Assembly (NCBI GenBank): GCA_013397075.1 | Contig: VWZS01002022.1 | Location: forward strand, 496,001-560,000 | DNA: 64,000 bases | Source of the DNA: Rhabdornis inornatus | Taxonomy: Eukaryota > Chordata > Aves > Passeriformes > Rhabdornithidae | Reading direction: 5' to 3' | Shown here: positions 1-11,580 of the stretch, one piece after another | Numbering within the stretch: position 1 is the first letter of the stretch | How the letters are laid out: every line of letters starts with the position of its first letter | Program-made: the position numbers and the translations under genes | The notes under the pieces: generated by a model | The model's input: the letters and a program-made list of their open reading frames with translations, nothing else | What the model was told of the DNA's origin: nothing | The model's database searches: none

Positions 1-3000
1 CAGACAGAGCTGGGCATCTGCTCAGTGCTGTGGGTGACCTGTGCAGTGTTGGGAGGAGCCCTGCTTTCATCTCAGTGCTCCACTTCCCTGCAAACCAGTT
101 CATGTTCTTTAAAGTTTTTCTCCTTGTGACTGGCAAGACAGTCTGTTGTAGCACTGAAAGGGCAGGATTCTATCTTACCTCACTTTATTGCCCTGAAAAC
201 AGAGCATCAAAGCTCAGCTCAGTCAAATTTCCTTCAGAATCCATGTGGAGAGTAACTACAAGGGAGTTAATAGCAGATACCTTCTAATTTATATGCTTCT
301 TTTAAACCAGACACCTAACTTTTCAGATTTCCTGCTATGAGGATTCATTTCAGAACTGCCTGTGCAATGCAGTGCTGTGAATTCAGCCTTTTGGAAATAT
401 TACTGACCATTTATTGTCCATGAGTTCATGAAAACCATTTATAACAAACTTATTAGTTTAAGAATTTGAACAATTTTACCAACTTGAGTGGTATTTGTAT
501 TATTAAAGAAACTACAAAGAGATTTGTAGAGGCAAATATTGGAAGATTCCTCTTTGAATGTTTTTCACAAATTCAAGTGTTTATGGAAATATTTTGGGTT
601 TATTTAATATTATTTCATATTCCATTAATAAAGGTATTTGACACAGACAATTAATTTAATTAGTTCCCACTCCACAGTCAGCCTGGAATCTTTCCATGGA
701 CTTCTCTGGGTCAGCTTCACACAACACAAGCAACAGGAAAACACAGGCAGGGCTGTGCACAGCTATGTTACAAGCAGGATAACTCTTGAGCAACAGGCTA
801 AATACTCCCATCAGGGAAAGTTTGGATCTGGACTCACATCTGAACTTGTGGGAGGAGCTGAATACTAATTGGTCTATAAATATTTAATATACCTAGCACT
901 TTCCCACTGTGTAGCATCCCAAAGGAGGCATCTTTCCTTCTCTCACACATACACACCCATACTCTTCCTTCATTAAGGGTTCCCAAATACAGTAATTAGA
1001 ACAGTCATCAAATTTGCATCTGACTGATCAAGGCTACTCCAGCTTTATTTCAGTGTAATTGCAGTGGCCTGGGGTGCACTGGTGAACATGGCCCAGGGCT
1101 CAGGTCATTATTGTATCAGAGATCATTTAATGAGGAAAAAGCAAGTGAGACACTCTGTGGGGTAGGAACCCACCAGGAAATAACCTGCTTGTAAACATAA
1201 ACGGGACCTTGCTTTTTTCCCTAATTTATACATTACATTTATCCCAATTTAAAAAAACCAAAAAAGTTCAAATGCATGAATTCAGTGTTTACCTTTGTCC
1301 TTTGATACCAAGACAAGCTGCAGTACAGACACCAGCGTATCAGATTGATGAGTAATATCCCAAAATATTCTGGTTTGGGACAGAATTGCCATGCTATGCT
1401 GCATGGCTGTCAAAAATCCAGGTGTGCTGTTGTCACAGGGCAAAAGCTCCTTGGAGGGCTACTCAGAGGGTGTAGGAATTTGTGGATTTCTGTGAGGATG
1501 AGGGACTTTTGGTCCCCTTTAGCTACAGAAAGTGCAGTTGTAGAGAAAGATTAACAGCTCCTTGCCCATGACTGAGGAGTCTAACTGCCCACTGCTCATC
1601 CCCACACAGCTTCCATGCTCAATGGTTGTTTTGTTTAATAATTTTGGTATTTCCCTTTTACACTTCATGTGTGAGAAAATCTGGTAACTCTCTTGTGGAA
1701 TTTGTAGAGGACTTCCAAAAAAGTTGAACGACTTTCAGCCCTTGCTCATGCTCTGGTTTCTTTTTAGAAGCCTGCAGTAGTCAAGTCTGTTTTTTTACAG
1801 GAGCAAAAGCTTGGTTTTCTGCCATTTTTTTCTCAGCCACTTAGATTATGTGTGTCACAGTTCTTCCTCTTTTCCTGCAAGAAATGGGAACAGCTGGACA
1901 TTGTAATCGTCCCTCCTCACTTTTAATGCAAAGTTTTCATTACAGAATATGTGGATTTCCCTTAGCTTCAGCCTGCCCTCCTCTGTAAACATGGTTTGAA
2001 GAGCCACAGGTAAGGAACAGCAGCCTTTGAAAGGCAAGGATTTGATGGAATATTCTGAGAAATGTTCTAATGAACTCTCTGTGTTCAATGTTTTGATGAC
2101 TACTACAGTAACCTGGTCCTAGATATAAATCAGATGCTGGAGTGGTCAACCACCACGAGTTCTTTTAAAAATCTGCTACAATTTATGGCACAATGACCAA
2201 ATCTGTCATATAATGGTTGGTGTAATTTACAATGTAATCTACTAAAATACAGCCACCCTAATAACAAGCCATATAAATCACATGGGAAAGAAACAACCAT
2301 TTGTCAGTGGAAAAAAAAATGTCAGCAAAGAGAGAAAGAGTTCTTTCTAGCCTTCCCCTACCTCGGGGTCTAATCTTGCCCCTGTGAAGTCTGGATCAAC
2401 AATGGAAAATCAGAATCTTGAAAATGGACATTGTTAATCAGGACTGACACCACTAAAAAATAATGTTATCAGCCCAAAGCCTGCAGGAGGTTTGTGTAGC
2501 TGGAGCATTCCAGCTCCTTGGGGAGGCACGTTCTGAGGGAGAGAGTTTCAAGGTTGCTGTACTTTGTGCAAGAGTGAGTTTTTCCCTTCTAGGGGAATAC
2601 ACCCTTTATTTCCCTTTTCAACTGCAGAATAATCAGGGATCTGACTTATACTACACCAGGTATATCAAAATGCATCTACAGCCCCTTTTTGAGTCCAGTG
2701 ACAGATGATTAAGAAGAGTAGAAGCAAGAGAATTTCAGGGTGTTTCAGGCCCTGGTACCTCTTCCCAGCTTCTCATGACCAGCTGTTTGTGATTCAAAAT
2801 CTAGAAAATTAAGCTTTGGGCACCTGAGAATTCTTTCCAGCTGCATTTGGTTCCATCTTTGTCTGATCACTTTCTTGTTGTGGTGGGTCAGTTTTCCTAC
2901 TGGGAAATGTATTCTGTGTGTAGGATTGTGGCTACACAGATCCAGCTACCAGATCAAACTGCTGGTTATGAGATCAGCCATGGCACTTGTAATATTAATC

Positions 3001-3868
3001 TATTCTGATTTTACAGTCATCAACACTCATCAGGGTCAACAAGAATCTTTCCACCGATCTTAACAGGAGCTGGAGCTGATCCCAAATATCCTGGAGTTTG
3101 TAAGCCTGAGTTTTTATCTTCTGCAATGCTACACAGTGATATTTATTGAAACTTAGCAGAAAGAATTGTTGTTATTAGCATGCCAGGCTAAATATAATTC
3201 CATCTCTTTAACGTGCTGGTGTGGTACCAATAATTTACAAGACAGCAGAACAGAGTGATGATATATAAATCTGAAATTCTCATTAGGAAGATACACCCCA
3301 GTTTCTGAATACCCCTCCAGTGACATTTCTTTCCAATAAACCAGCCTATCTCCAAGAAAGACAGAGATGTTTATTTTATAATCCCTGTTTATAAGATGCT
3401 GCTTTTTATGTCCACTATAAAACATAGAGGGACTATTGTTGATAAAATAGGATGTTTAGCTTGTTTTCTACTATGGTGAAATCTTTCCTAGGAAAAGAAA
3501 ATAGAGACAACAATTTCAGAACCCCTGTGAAGCAGAAGGGAAGGGTGGGTGCTGAAAGAGGCATTACTTACTCTTTTAATTGATGAGTTTTCCTTTAGCA
3601 CTTGCCAGCCCCAAATCCAGGAAATTCTCATGCAAGCAGAGCTTTCTGCCCAGTGACACCCAGGCAAATGTTCCTATTTTGGTGTCACTGAGGAGGGAGG
3701 GATTTGGGAATGGACAGCAGGAAACAGTTCATCATCTGAAGCCCCTCCAAGCAAGTGAGCAACCCAAGTTATCATGGCTTGTTTTGGCTAATGGAATTTG
3801 CTAGTGACTGCTCCATCAGCTGAAACTGTAGAGGGTCAGAACAGGATGGGACAGAATGCTGATCTGAG
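1..3868. other. A+T-rich noncoding DNA, no gene seen
   Basis: The stretch has short open frames on both strands (none above about 90 codons), frequent stops and few CpGs. No frame encodes a protein family I recognise, and I see no CR1 end, LTR, tRNA or long tandem array. It is best read as intron or intergenic DNA of a vertebrate genome. Confidence 0.6.
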
Positions 3869-3926
3869 CAGCTCCACCACACTCTCTGGTGACCTTTAGC
3901 AAGCTGCTTGGGCTCTTGGTGCATGT
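3869..3926 (+). repeat. MIR-like SINE remnant (weak)
   Basis: The run 'ggtgacctttagcaag' and the preceding 'cagctccaccacactctc' resemble the core of the ancient amniote SINE MIR, which has a 'gctctgccac...tgtgaccttgggcaag' core. The rest has drifted too far to follow. The match is by eye and short, so this is tentative. Confidence 0.3.
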
Positions 3927-5899
3927 CCAGGTGATGAATGGGTTACCTTGAGCCTCCCTTGCAAGGGTCAGCTGAAACTGAGAGTCTAAAACTGTGAGAT
4001 TGTTCATGGAAGTTCATTTGGGAGAATCCAAGATACCTGCAAGGAAAACCCCTCAGAAGTTTACAAAGCCCAAATCCTCTTTTCTCTGGGTATGGACCTC
4101 TTAGTGTTCTGTTTCAGTCCTTTAAATTGGCAGATAAAGATTTGAGTAGACCTGAGTATCTTGCCTGAGGAAAGAAAGCTTTTCAGGAAGCAGGAAAAGG
4201 AAAGCTGCTTTTTTGCTCCTGAGGAGCTCTTTGCCACCTCAAAGTAAAAGAAGCAGAAATTTTTTCATTATGCTGATGGTGGAGAAGCAAAAAAGACAAT
4301 TTGCTTTCTTTTTAGAGAAAGCTGGTGGCAATAGGAGAGAGAAGAGCCACCATCAAACAAAAGCATGAATAAGATACAAGACCATTAGAGCCTCCTAACA
4401 TTCACACTGGCATCCTGCTCTGGGAGCTCACAGAGCTGCTCAGACATTAGCTAATTACATTTGGCACAATCCTCTCATCTTACATGCAGGCAGACACATT
4501 AGGTCGTCTCCTTAGTTGGTATAAAGTTTGGATTTTGGCAGTGTGGCTCGTGCCCTCCAGCTGAGGACAAGCCCCTTTGTTTCCATTTTTTTAATAGGTG
4601 ATACATAAATAAATTTCATTTATTATTGAAATTTCTCAAACTCTGCCTGCAGTTCCATATAGTGAGGAAGGACCAAGATGGAGGTTCCACCCTCTTTGAC
4701 CACAGTTCAACCAGGAGCTTCCAAGCTGCTAAATTAAGATTTCTTTTTGCTGGCTACAGGGTAACACAACAGCCCTGACAATGAAACTTGACCCAGATCA
4801 TGGTGAAACGATCCCAGAACAGCAGAACTGGGGGCTCTCAAAACCTGTTGAGGGCTGCAAGAGAGGTAAAAGAAACAGAAGCAAATGGTGGAATTGAAGT
4901 TTCAGAGATCAGGAGACCTGATCGTGCTGATCTGCCAGAATCACTGCAACTGATTTCTCTGAACACCAGATCAGGCCTACAGAGTTTTTGGAGGGAAGTT
5001 TTTCCACTGGATTTTGAGATAGAGGAAAAGAAAAGCATGGACAAGGGAAAATGTGACTTCTTTACCTGTACAAATGCTCATTCATCACTGCCACATATAG
5101 AATGAGGAAAGCAGGATCACAACAGAACTTTTAGAACTTACTGTTCTTTAATGTCTGTAAGTCAAAGAAATCTGTGTTCTTGGTTCTTTTCCCTGAGAAA
5201 CAATTACCTCTTGATAATGAGGGGGGACAAAATAAAGCCATTAATCAGTAAAATATTACACATCAGTGGTCACTGTGCTCACCTGGCCTTGTTTCCCTTT
5301 ATTGTGGCTGAAGGATAAAAAGCATTTCTCCCCAGTGGGCCCTCAGGAAGCTTTGATAGGCAGGGAAGCAGCTCATTAAAACCATCAGCTAAGAAAGTCA
5401 CTGGGTCACCAATTCCATCATCCAGCAACTGTGACCCACCAGGAAATACGCATTTGAGCCCAGACAGGTTCACAAATATCACATATTTATCACCGTCTAC
5501 AAGTTCAGGGGTGTCATTCTACTGCCTTTCTTTGCAAAGTGATGGCAAACATATGCTGAGGTAATCAGGGGAAAATGTAAAATTTACCTGCAGCTGGAAA
5601 CCTGGGAAATGCATCTAATGATGCTTGGCTTTTCAATACTGATGTTAATAAGGCAAGAATTAATCCATAATCAGGAAATAACTACAGAATAAACTCAATG
5701 CCAACCCCCCGCATCTGAATAACAAAAATAAAATAATTAATGCAAAAAAAATTGTCCTAAATCTTACAACTACCCTGTGTTTGGGCTATTTTTGTATAAA
5801 GGAGAGCAAAAGTGAAGAACAGATACAGACAATGCTGTTTAGATATGGAAATCAGTATACCTGTACTGAGTAGATGCTTCCTATACTATAGGTATTGTT
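3927..5899. other. Noncoding DNA, no gene seen
   Basis: The stretch is A+T-rich. A 105-codon frame on the plus strand (4788-5105) overlaps open frames on the other strand and has no recognisable domain. I see no repeats or regulatory structure worth naming. Confidence 0.5.
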
Positions 5900-6440
5900 A
5901 GACGAATGTTATAAAACATCAAGACGATATAGAGAGTCTCATCTGGATGTATTGGGTGCTAAAGCTTTGCTTTTGTAAGGCACGATAACACTCAATATGT
6001 GTAAAATGCAGAATAAACTGCTGCCCCTGAGAGGTTTCTCTCGGCCCCGCAGTCAGGGGAGCAGCTGTGTGTGATGAGAACATAGAACACGAGGTGGCAT
6101 CGTTGTCATTTTGGTCAGAGGTACCTGGTTGCACTGCGCAGAATAAAAGCTGTAAATGTGCTCTCTTCCCTTCCTTATATCCTTCCTTGCTGGCCAAGAA
6201 CTTCCAGAACTACAAGAGTTGAGCCCAACTTAAGATCTTGAGAAGGAGCTGTTGGGTTTCTTCAGCGTTGCCGAAGCAGTTTTGCTTCAGGTATGTGCAG
6301 AATTCCAGGATCTGTGACAATTTACAAAACCTGAATAGCTCATGGATGCAACAACAGGGAACAGCCCCCCTTTTCAGAGCACAAGTTAATGTTTCTCCTC
6401 GAGTGTCCTGACACTTTATGATGGATGTCACTTACACTGA
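5900..6440. other. CpG-bearing segment of distinct composition, possible decayed LTR or other element
   Basis: This roughly 540-bp stretch holds about a dozen CpGs (for example near 5900, 5924, 5983, 6041, 6092, 6101, 6138, 6266, 6271 and 6400), while its flanks have almost none. Two AATAAA-type signals on the plus strand (near 6012 and 6142) and a TATA-like 'gatataagg' read on the minus strand (near 6175-6183) would fit an old solo LTR. However, I could not define terminal TG...CA ends or a target-site duplication. An isolated old regulatory element is an equal alternative. Confidence 0.22.
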
Positions 6441-7007
6441 GGTGGTAAATAAATCAACAGTGACATAATAATCAAATGATACTGATTATTAAGCCAATGG
6501 TTGTCATAACATCTTCCCCTGAAGAGTTCAAAATGTACTGTAAAAAGTGAATCTTCATTTAATGAAATCCCAAATGATTTCATCTGCTAACTTTTCAGTG
6601 CACGGATTTCACCCACAGGTGCCTGATCTCCCCACCCTCATCACACAGGGAATCAAGAACTGGGCTCCTCTCACCTCCACAGCTACAGCAGTCCTGGAGA
6701 ACACACCTGTAGAGCAGCCAGAACCTCAAAAAAGGTGTCTGGGTGAATTTTCAAACCAGGATTCTTCCATATTTTTCCAGTTTTTCTGTACATAATGGTC
6801 ATCCTTCACACACTCTGGGAGTCTGGCAAGCAATGCAGAAAACCTTTAGCAGAAAGAACAGCAATAAAAGAAAAGCTTTTGGGACCAAATGCATATCTGA
6901 TTAATAACTCTGAGTTTGCCTGGCATTTCTGCCACTTCACAGCCTCCATAACTTCCACAGAAAAAGTGGCTCATTGGGGAATGCACCACTCAGTGTAATT
7001 CTGAATG
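6441..7007. other. Noncoding DNA, no gene seen
   Basis: The stretch has short unremarkable open frames and ordinary A+T-rich composition. It ends where the CR1 remnant begins. Confidence 0.5.
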
Positions 7008-7048
7008 AATCATAGAATGTTTTGGGTTGGAAGGCACCTCTACAGCGA
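7008..7048 (-). repeat. CR1 LINE 3'-end remnant
   Basis: The plus strand reads 'aatcatagaatg' followed by 'ttttgggttggaagg' and 'cacctcta'. This is the complement of the typical avian CR1 3' terminus, in which '...ccttccaaccca' precedes octamer-like 'attctatg' repeats. Only the last 40 bp or so remain recognisable, so the insertion is a heavily 5'-truncated or decayed copy on the minus strand. CR1 insertions normally lack clear target-site duplications, and none is visible. Confidence 0.8.
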
Positions 7049-8357
7049 ATAATGTGAAACAGCTTTACTTTATTGGACTTGAGCACCAATTCCCTTTGCT
7101 GGGCATTAAAATCAGGGCTTCTTCATTGTTCATCACATTCTGGATGACAAACTTGGGTATGAAAGGAAATAATAAAATCCCAACAAATTCTTTCATTTTA
7201 CTATAGATTTGTCCTCTTCATCTTTTCTCTATTTAATTTGTTTGGCCTCTGTGGATTTTCAGTGCAATCAGTGCCTGTTCTGACACACTTTCTGATTGTC
7301 TCTACCATTTCTTTTCCCTGTGCTATCATCATTCTCCTCTCTCTATGTGCTGACATAAATCTCACTGATGTAAGTGCTCTGCAACATGCAGCCTTTACCA
7401 TTTCACTCTGAATGCAGAGTTACAGGAGGAGAATTACACCTCACAATAAAAATAAAACTCTTGTGAAAAGACTGCCATTTTTAAATGTTCTGTCTAAATT
7501 CTGCAGTGCTGCTTTGACAGTCCTGAAGACTGATGTTCCAAACCTTTCTAGTCTGTGCATGACTGGGCTGTGGTTTCCATTGCAAAGGCTGAGGATTTGG
7601 CAGCCCATCACCAGGAAAAGCTGCCTCCCACCAGTTTAGGATACATGTTACTGGGACAGGAGGAAAGGGGTGAGAAATTTCCTCATTAAACTAGCAGAAA
7701 AGGAAACTCATGGTTGTCAGCTTCATCAGGGCCATTTCTACACTCAGTAGAGTCCTGCTGATGTGGATGTACAGCCGAATCCCTATTATCCCTGGCTGGA
7801 TTATCCAGGTAACTGGAATCATGTCACACACAGCCCTTTAATAGCCCCTCCAAGCACTATTTTGAGAAGGGAAGTTCTGCTCAGTGCATTCTTACACTAC
7901 ACTGCTCATATTTGTTTGTTTTTCTCACTTCATGAGAGAGCCAAGACAAGCAGCACGCAGCAGTCAAGTGTTCCTCTGTGATTCAGCTTCCTTGGCAGGC
8001 AGAGCATGGAAAAACCAGCCCCATTGTAAACGAGACAAGTGCCTGGGGAAAGCAACGCCTCTGCCATGGCTTTGTGTCTCCACGAGGGGGGTGAGCAGCC
8101 TTGTCGGAGCAGAAACCGAGATTTTAGTCCTCACAGGCAGGGCAAGGCTGGCACAGAGAGTTGAACACGTCTGGTCTGTGCTGGCAAGGTCGAAGCTACC
8201 CAGGGGTTCTGTGGCTCCTTATCACTTTTGTCCATCTTCATCAAGCTCTCTTTCAGTTCTCATGCCCAGCTGTCTTAATCTTTCCATGCCACTCCCAAAA
8301 TACTTGCTTTGTTGCAGAGCCTGGTACTCCTGACAGTATCACCTTCCTATCTGCTGC
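7049..8357. other. Noncoding DNA, no gene seen
   Basis: A 149-codon frame at 7884-8333 ends in a C/T-rich tract where stops are rare by composition. It has no recognisable domain and carries a second open frame alongside. A CTCF-like 'ccacgaggggggtgagcag' occurs at about 8080-8098, but a single motif is not evidence of binding. Confidence 0.5.
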
Positions 8358-8386
8358 AACAAACCAAACCAACCCAACCAACCAAC
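8358..8386 (+). repeat. Imperfect (CCAA)n simple repeat
   Basis: About 29 bp of 'aacc/caaa' units, including three clean 'ccaa' units in succession, with interruptions. This is a short microsatellite of the kind common in vertebrate noncoding DNA. Confidence 0.7.
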
Positions 8387-10045
8387 GAAAAACAATTTAA
8401 AATTTAAAGCTGTGTTTTAAACATGATCCTGCTTCTTCAGAGTTAACTGGGAAGACACTAAGGAAGGCAGAAAACAATGTGAAGAACATATTTTATGTTC
8501 AGCCTGTGGGCATTAATACCAGCTTTTGCAGTATCCTGCATACATCCCTATCTTACAAATATATTTAAAGTGTTTACATTTTATACCAACTTTAGGCTGC
8601 AGGTAAGAAGATCTTCAGAGTCAAATTGCAGGCTGTGTGTGGGCTGAATTTATTATTCAATTTTTGTGTGAAAAGGATAACAATGTCCAGAATAAATATA
8701 TCCAATGTATATGCCCAGAAAAGTCATTCAGAAATAATCCCAAAACACGGCTGTAAATACTTAACCTGCAATGTACTTTTTGTACACAGTCATAAAACTG
8801 TCCATCATCATTCCTATATTTTTATTTTAATGTCAAACCACATAACTTCATCTTTAAAAGGCCTGAAAACAGAATCTGGTCAAAAGCAAGTTGTGTTACA
8901 AGAGTTACAAATAAACAATCTCTCCCTACCTCTCAAGGTTCACTGGAGTGTCATGTAAGGCTCAAGCTGCTTCTTCATGATCTGCCTCATATCAGCAATG
9001 AGATGGATTTGCTTTTAATGGAAGAACTTTCAGGGCAGCTAAAGCAAGACAGAAAACTAGAACTGACATCCTGTGGTAACCATTTTGTGGCAAGGACCAC
9101 TGTTGCTCAGAACATACAGCAAGACCTCTTATTCTCACTAAAAATCTAAATTTAATATAATGTACAGGTGGGGTTTTTTAACCTCAGATTTATGAAATAA
9201 TTTAATGTATTTTAAAAAATGGTAAATGATATTGAATTTGGATTGTTATAATCTTTCACTCCAGTCACATCCTGGCAGGGAAGTGCCCTCACATTGCACT
9301 GGGATGTACTAAAAGTGCTGCAAGGTTTCCATGGCCTGCGATGCTCTCGTGTCAGAAAATGCTCCCTGACATTTGCATGCCAAGTGCTTTGCGTGGAGAG
9401 GGCTGAGTTTGTACAGCACATCATGTGCTTCAGAACCAGCTCTGTGCCTTACCCTGCCTTCTGGGCCTCTGCTTCCTCAGTGTTACCCTCTCATGGTCCT
9501 TAATGAATGGCAAATTCACTCTGTAGTTCTTCTGGCAGCAAAACCTAGGACATAATCACCTTTAAAATAATGTACACTGTGCCTTCCCCAGGATGTGAGA
9601 CATTCTACAGGTGCTGATAAAACACTTTGTATTACACACTTGATGGGGCTCTCCAGATATAAAATTTATTTCTCTTGACCTCAAGCGGGAAAAAAAAGCT
9701 CCAGCAAAGTCTGTTTGTAAGAATGGTTCGTCATATTGATATTAGAGCTGTGGAAACCACCACAGAGCTGAGTGATGAGGGAACACATCTCATGTTACCT
9801 GGAAATGTTATAGAGAGACTACAGAAAAAAGCACTGGTGGAAATAGATACAATTCCACAGATAAGACACAACATTGCTTTTTCTACAAAGCTGCTGGAGC
9901 ACAGAATCTCTTCTGTTTGCAAAGGAAATTTATGGAGTATTTTCCAGAAAGTACATACTGCTTGCACAGCAGCAAAATGGTTATTCTGCCACCCATGCAA
10001 AAAAAAAATGCACATATTTTCTGAATTTGCTGAATTAGGTTGTTT
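8387..10045. other. Noncoding DNA, no gene seen
   Basis: Frames of 147 codons on the plus strand (from the ATG near 9723) and 137 codons on the minus strand (10144-9731) overlap one another. Both show no recognisable family, which suggests chance openness. No repeat was identified. Confidence 0.45.
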
Positions 10046-10084
10046 GGGGGGGAAAAGAATAAAAAGAAAGAAAGAAAGGAAAGG
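10046..10084 (+). repeat. Purine run with (AAAG)n simple repeat
   Basis: A G run is followed by 'aaaagaat' and three to four 'aaag' units, almost uninterrupted purine on the plus strand. It is a low-complexity tract. Confidence 0.7.
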
Positions 10085-10639
10085 CATAAACTCTGTTCTG
10101 ATGAGTTGCTTTCCCTTGTCATTCAGAAACCCACCAGGTAACATACCTGCAGTCCAACCTTCTTAACCACCTTTTTGTTTGTGGACACCTTTTGACACCT
10201 CTTCATGTTTTACCTGTAGGGATGACAAAAAAATATTCTGTAAAATCTTGCCAACTCAGTAGTGATTGCTCTCTCCTTTCCAGGGAGGATGCCACATATG
10301 CTGACCTGAATGAGACATCCTAAAGAAACCTGCTATTTAGTATTTCTGAAAATTAAGCTTTCTTCAAAGAAAAGCAATTTTTAGAGTTGTTTCAAGATAG
10401 GTACCCAAATACAAATGCACCCAATTCATTAATCACTGTTGGAAAGATAGGCTTTGTTCTTTCAGCTGTGAAAAACTCCAGCCACTAAGTAGAAGACACT
10501 AATTTTTTTTTACCCTAGATGCTTATAAAAATAGTGTATTAGAAAATAAGGTAGATTTGAACAAACTGTGAAGAAAGTCTGTTTCCAGTGCCATGCTGTG
10601 ATAGTGGCATAACTGCCAAGTCTGGTGAATTCCTAAACC

Positions 10640-11050
10640 TACTGTATCTTTTTTACTGTACCTATTGCCATTTTTCTTTTAACTGTCATGTGGAATTTAA
10701 TGCATTTAACACCATCAGGTATCTAATTACATCTCTCTGTCTCCTTATCAGCATCCACCACCACTCCAGACACCCTCAAGCAACCCTTCACTGGCTGCAG
10801 TTTCCAGCCTCCCCCTCTTTGAGCAGACCTCTCTCCAAAAATACCCTTTCCTCTTTCTGCCTCCCACTGCAAGGTGAATGTTTTTCTTCCCCGGAACACT
10901 TGCAAAGTCAATTTAACTCACTGTTTTCCTTCAAATTAACATCTTTGTCGTCCTTCCCACTGCTGTTTCATTCCTGCTTTGGTGCCAACCCCCTGGAGAG
11001 CCAGACACACCCATTTCCTCTGTGTTATTCCCTCCAATCACTCATGCAGT
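10640..11050 (+). other. G-poor, C/T-rich segment
   Basis: Over roughly 400 bp the plus strand is dominated by pyrimidines and has little G. This removes most TAG/TGA codons and explains the 154-codon open frame at 10588-11052, whose translation is Ser/Leu/Phe/Pro-rich and low in information. I regard that frame as an artefact of composition. Similar segments recur at about 43.11-43.40, 48.56-48.81 and 52.30-52.48 kb. Confidence 0.5.
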
Positions 11051-11516
11051 AAAACACCTGTCAGACTCCTTGGCAGAAATCCCAGAGTTAGCTGTCAAAT
11101 CCTCAATCATCCTCCGAGGTGCTTGGTGTGTCCCACATGGTAATAAGTGACATTTCCCTGAGCATGCAACACCTTGAAGTTGTAATCCACAAATTCAGAA
11201 GGTCCTTTTCCTATCTTTTTGGGAAGCACTGCACACAGAAGAGGAAATGGCTGCTGAATGGTGTGGCTGTGTTAAATAGCAGCACAAGCTATTTTTACAT
11301 GGGAAAAGTCTTGGAAGACTTTTACCCTGCTTGGAAGCGCCCAGTCCTTTCATTCATCTCCACCTGGAGAAACTGAAGATAAATAATCAAGCTTGTCTGT
11401 ATTAATAACAATATTTTTGAAATATTAACCTCCATAGCTGTGAGCTAGTCAGACATTAATTAGAAAAGAGAAAAAAAGCAAAGAAGGATTTAGTAATTTC
11501 ATCTGACTTTGATTTC
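11051..11516. other. Noncoding DNA, no gene seen
   Basis: The composition is ordinary and the only frame is an 85-codon one without recognisable features. Confidence 0.5.
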
Positions 11517-11580
11517 TATGCCTTAGTTAATCATCTGTGAAATGGGGTACTATATTTACCTGTTCTGCAGAGATCTAACA
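11517..11580 (+). repeat. MIR-like SINE remnant
   Basis: The plus strand contains 'ccttagttaatcatctgtga' followed directly by 'aatggggtactatatttacc'. This closely parallels the conserved MIR segment 'cctcagtttcctcatctg...aaaatggggataat...tacc'. Its 5' and 3' parts are too diverged to delimit. MIR is an old amniote SINE, so the copy would predate bird diversification. Confidence 0.55.

Noticed and set aside
8080..8098. CTCF-like motif 'ccacgaggggggtgagcag'
   Set aside because: A single degenerate motif match without supporting context; binding cannot be inferred.
9675..10166. 163-codon plus-strand frame overlapping a 137-codon minus-strand frame
   Set aside because: The nominal start is TTG, both strands are open over the same bases, and neither peptide resembles a family. 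Probably chance.
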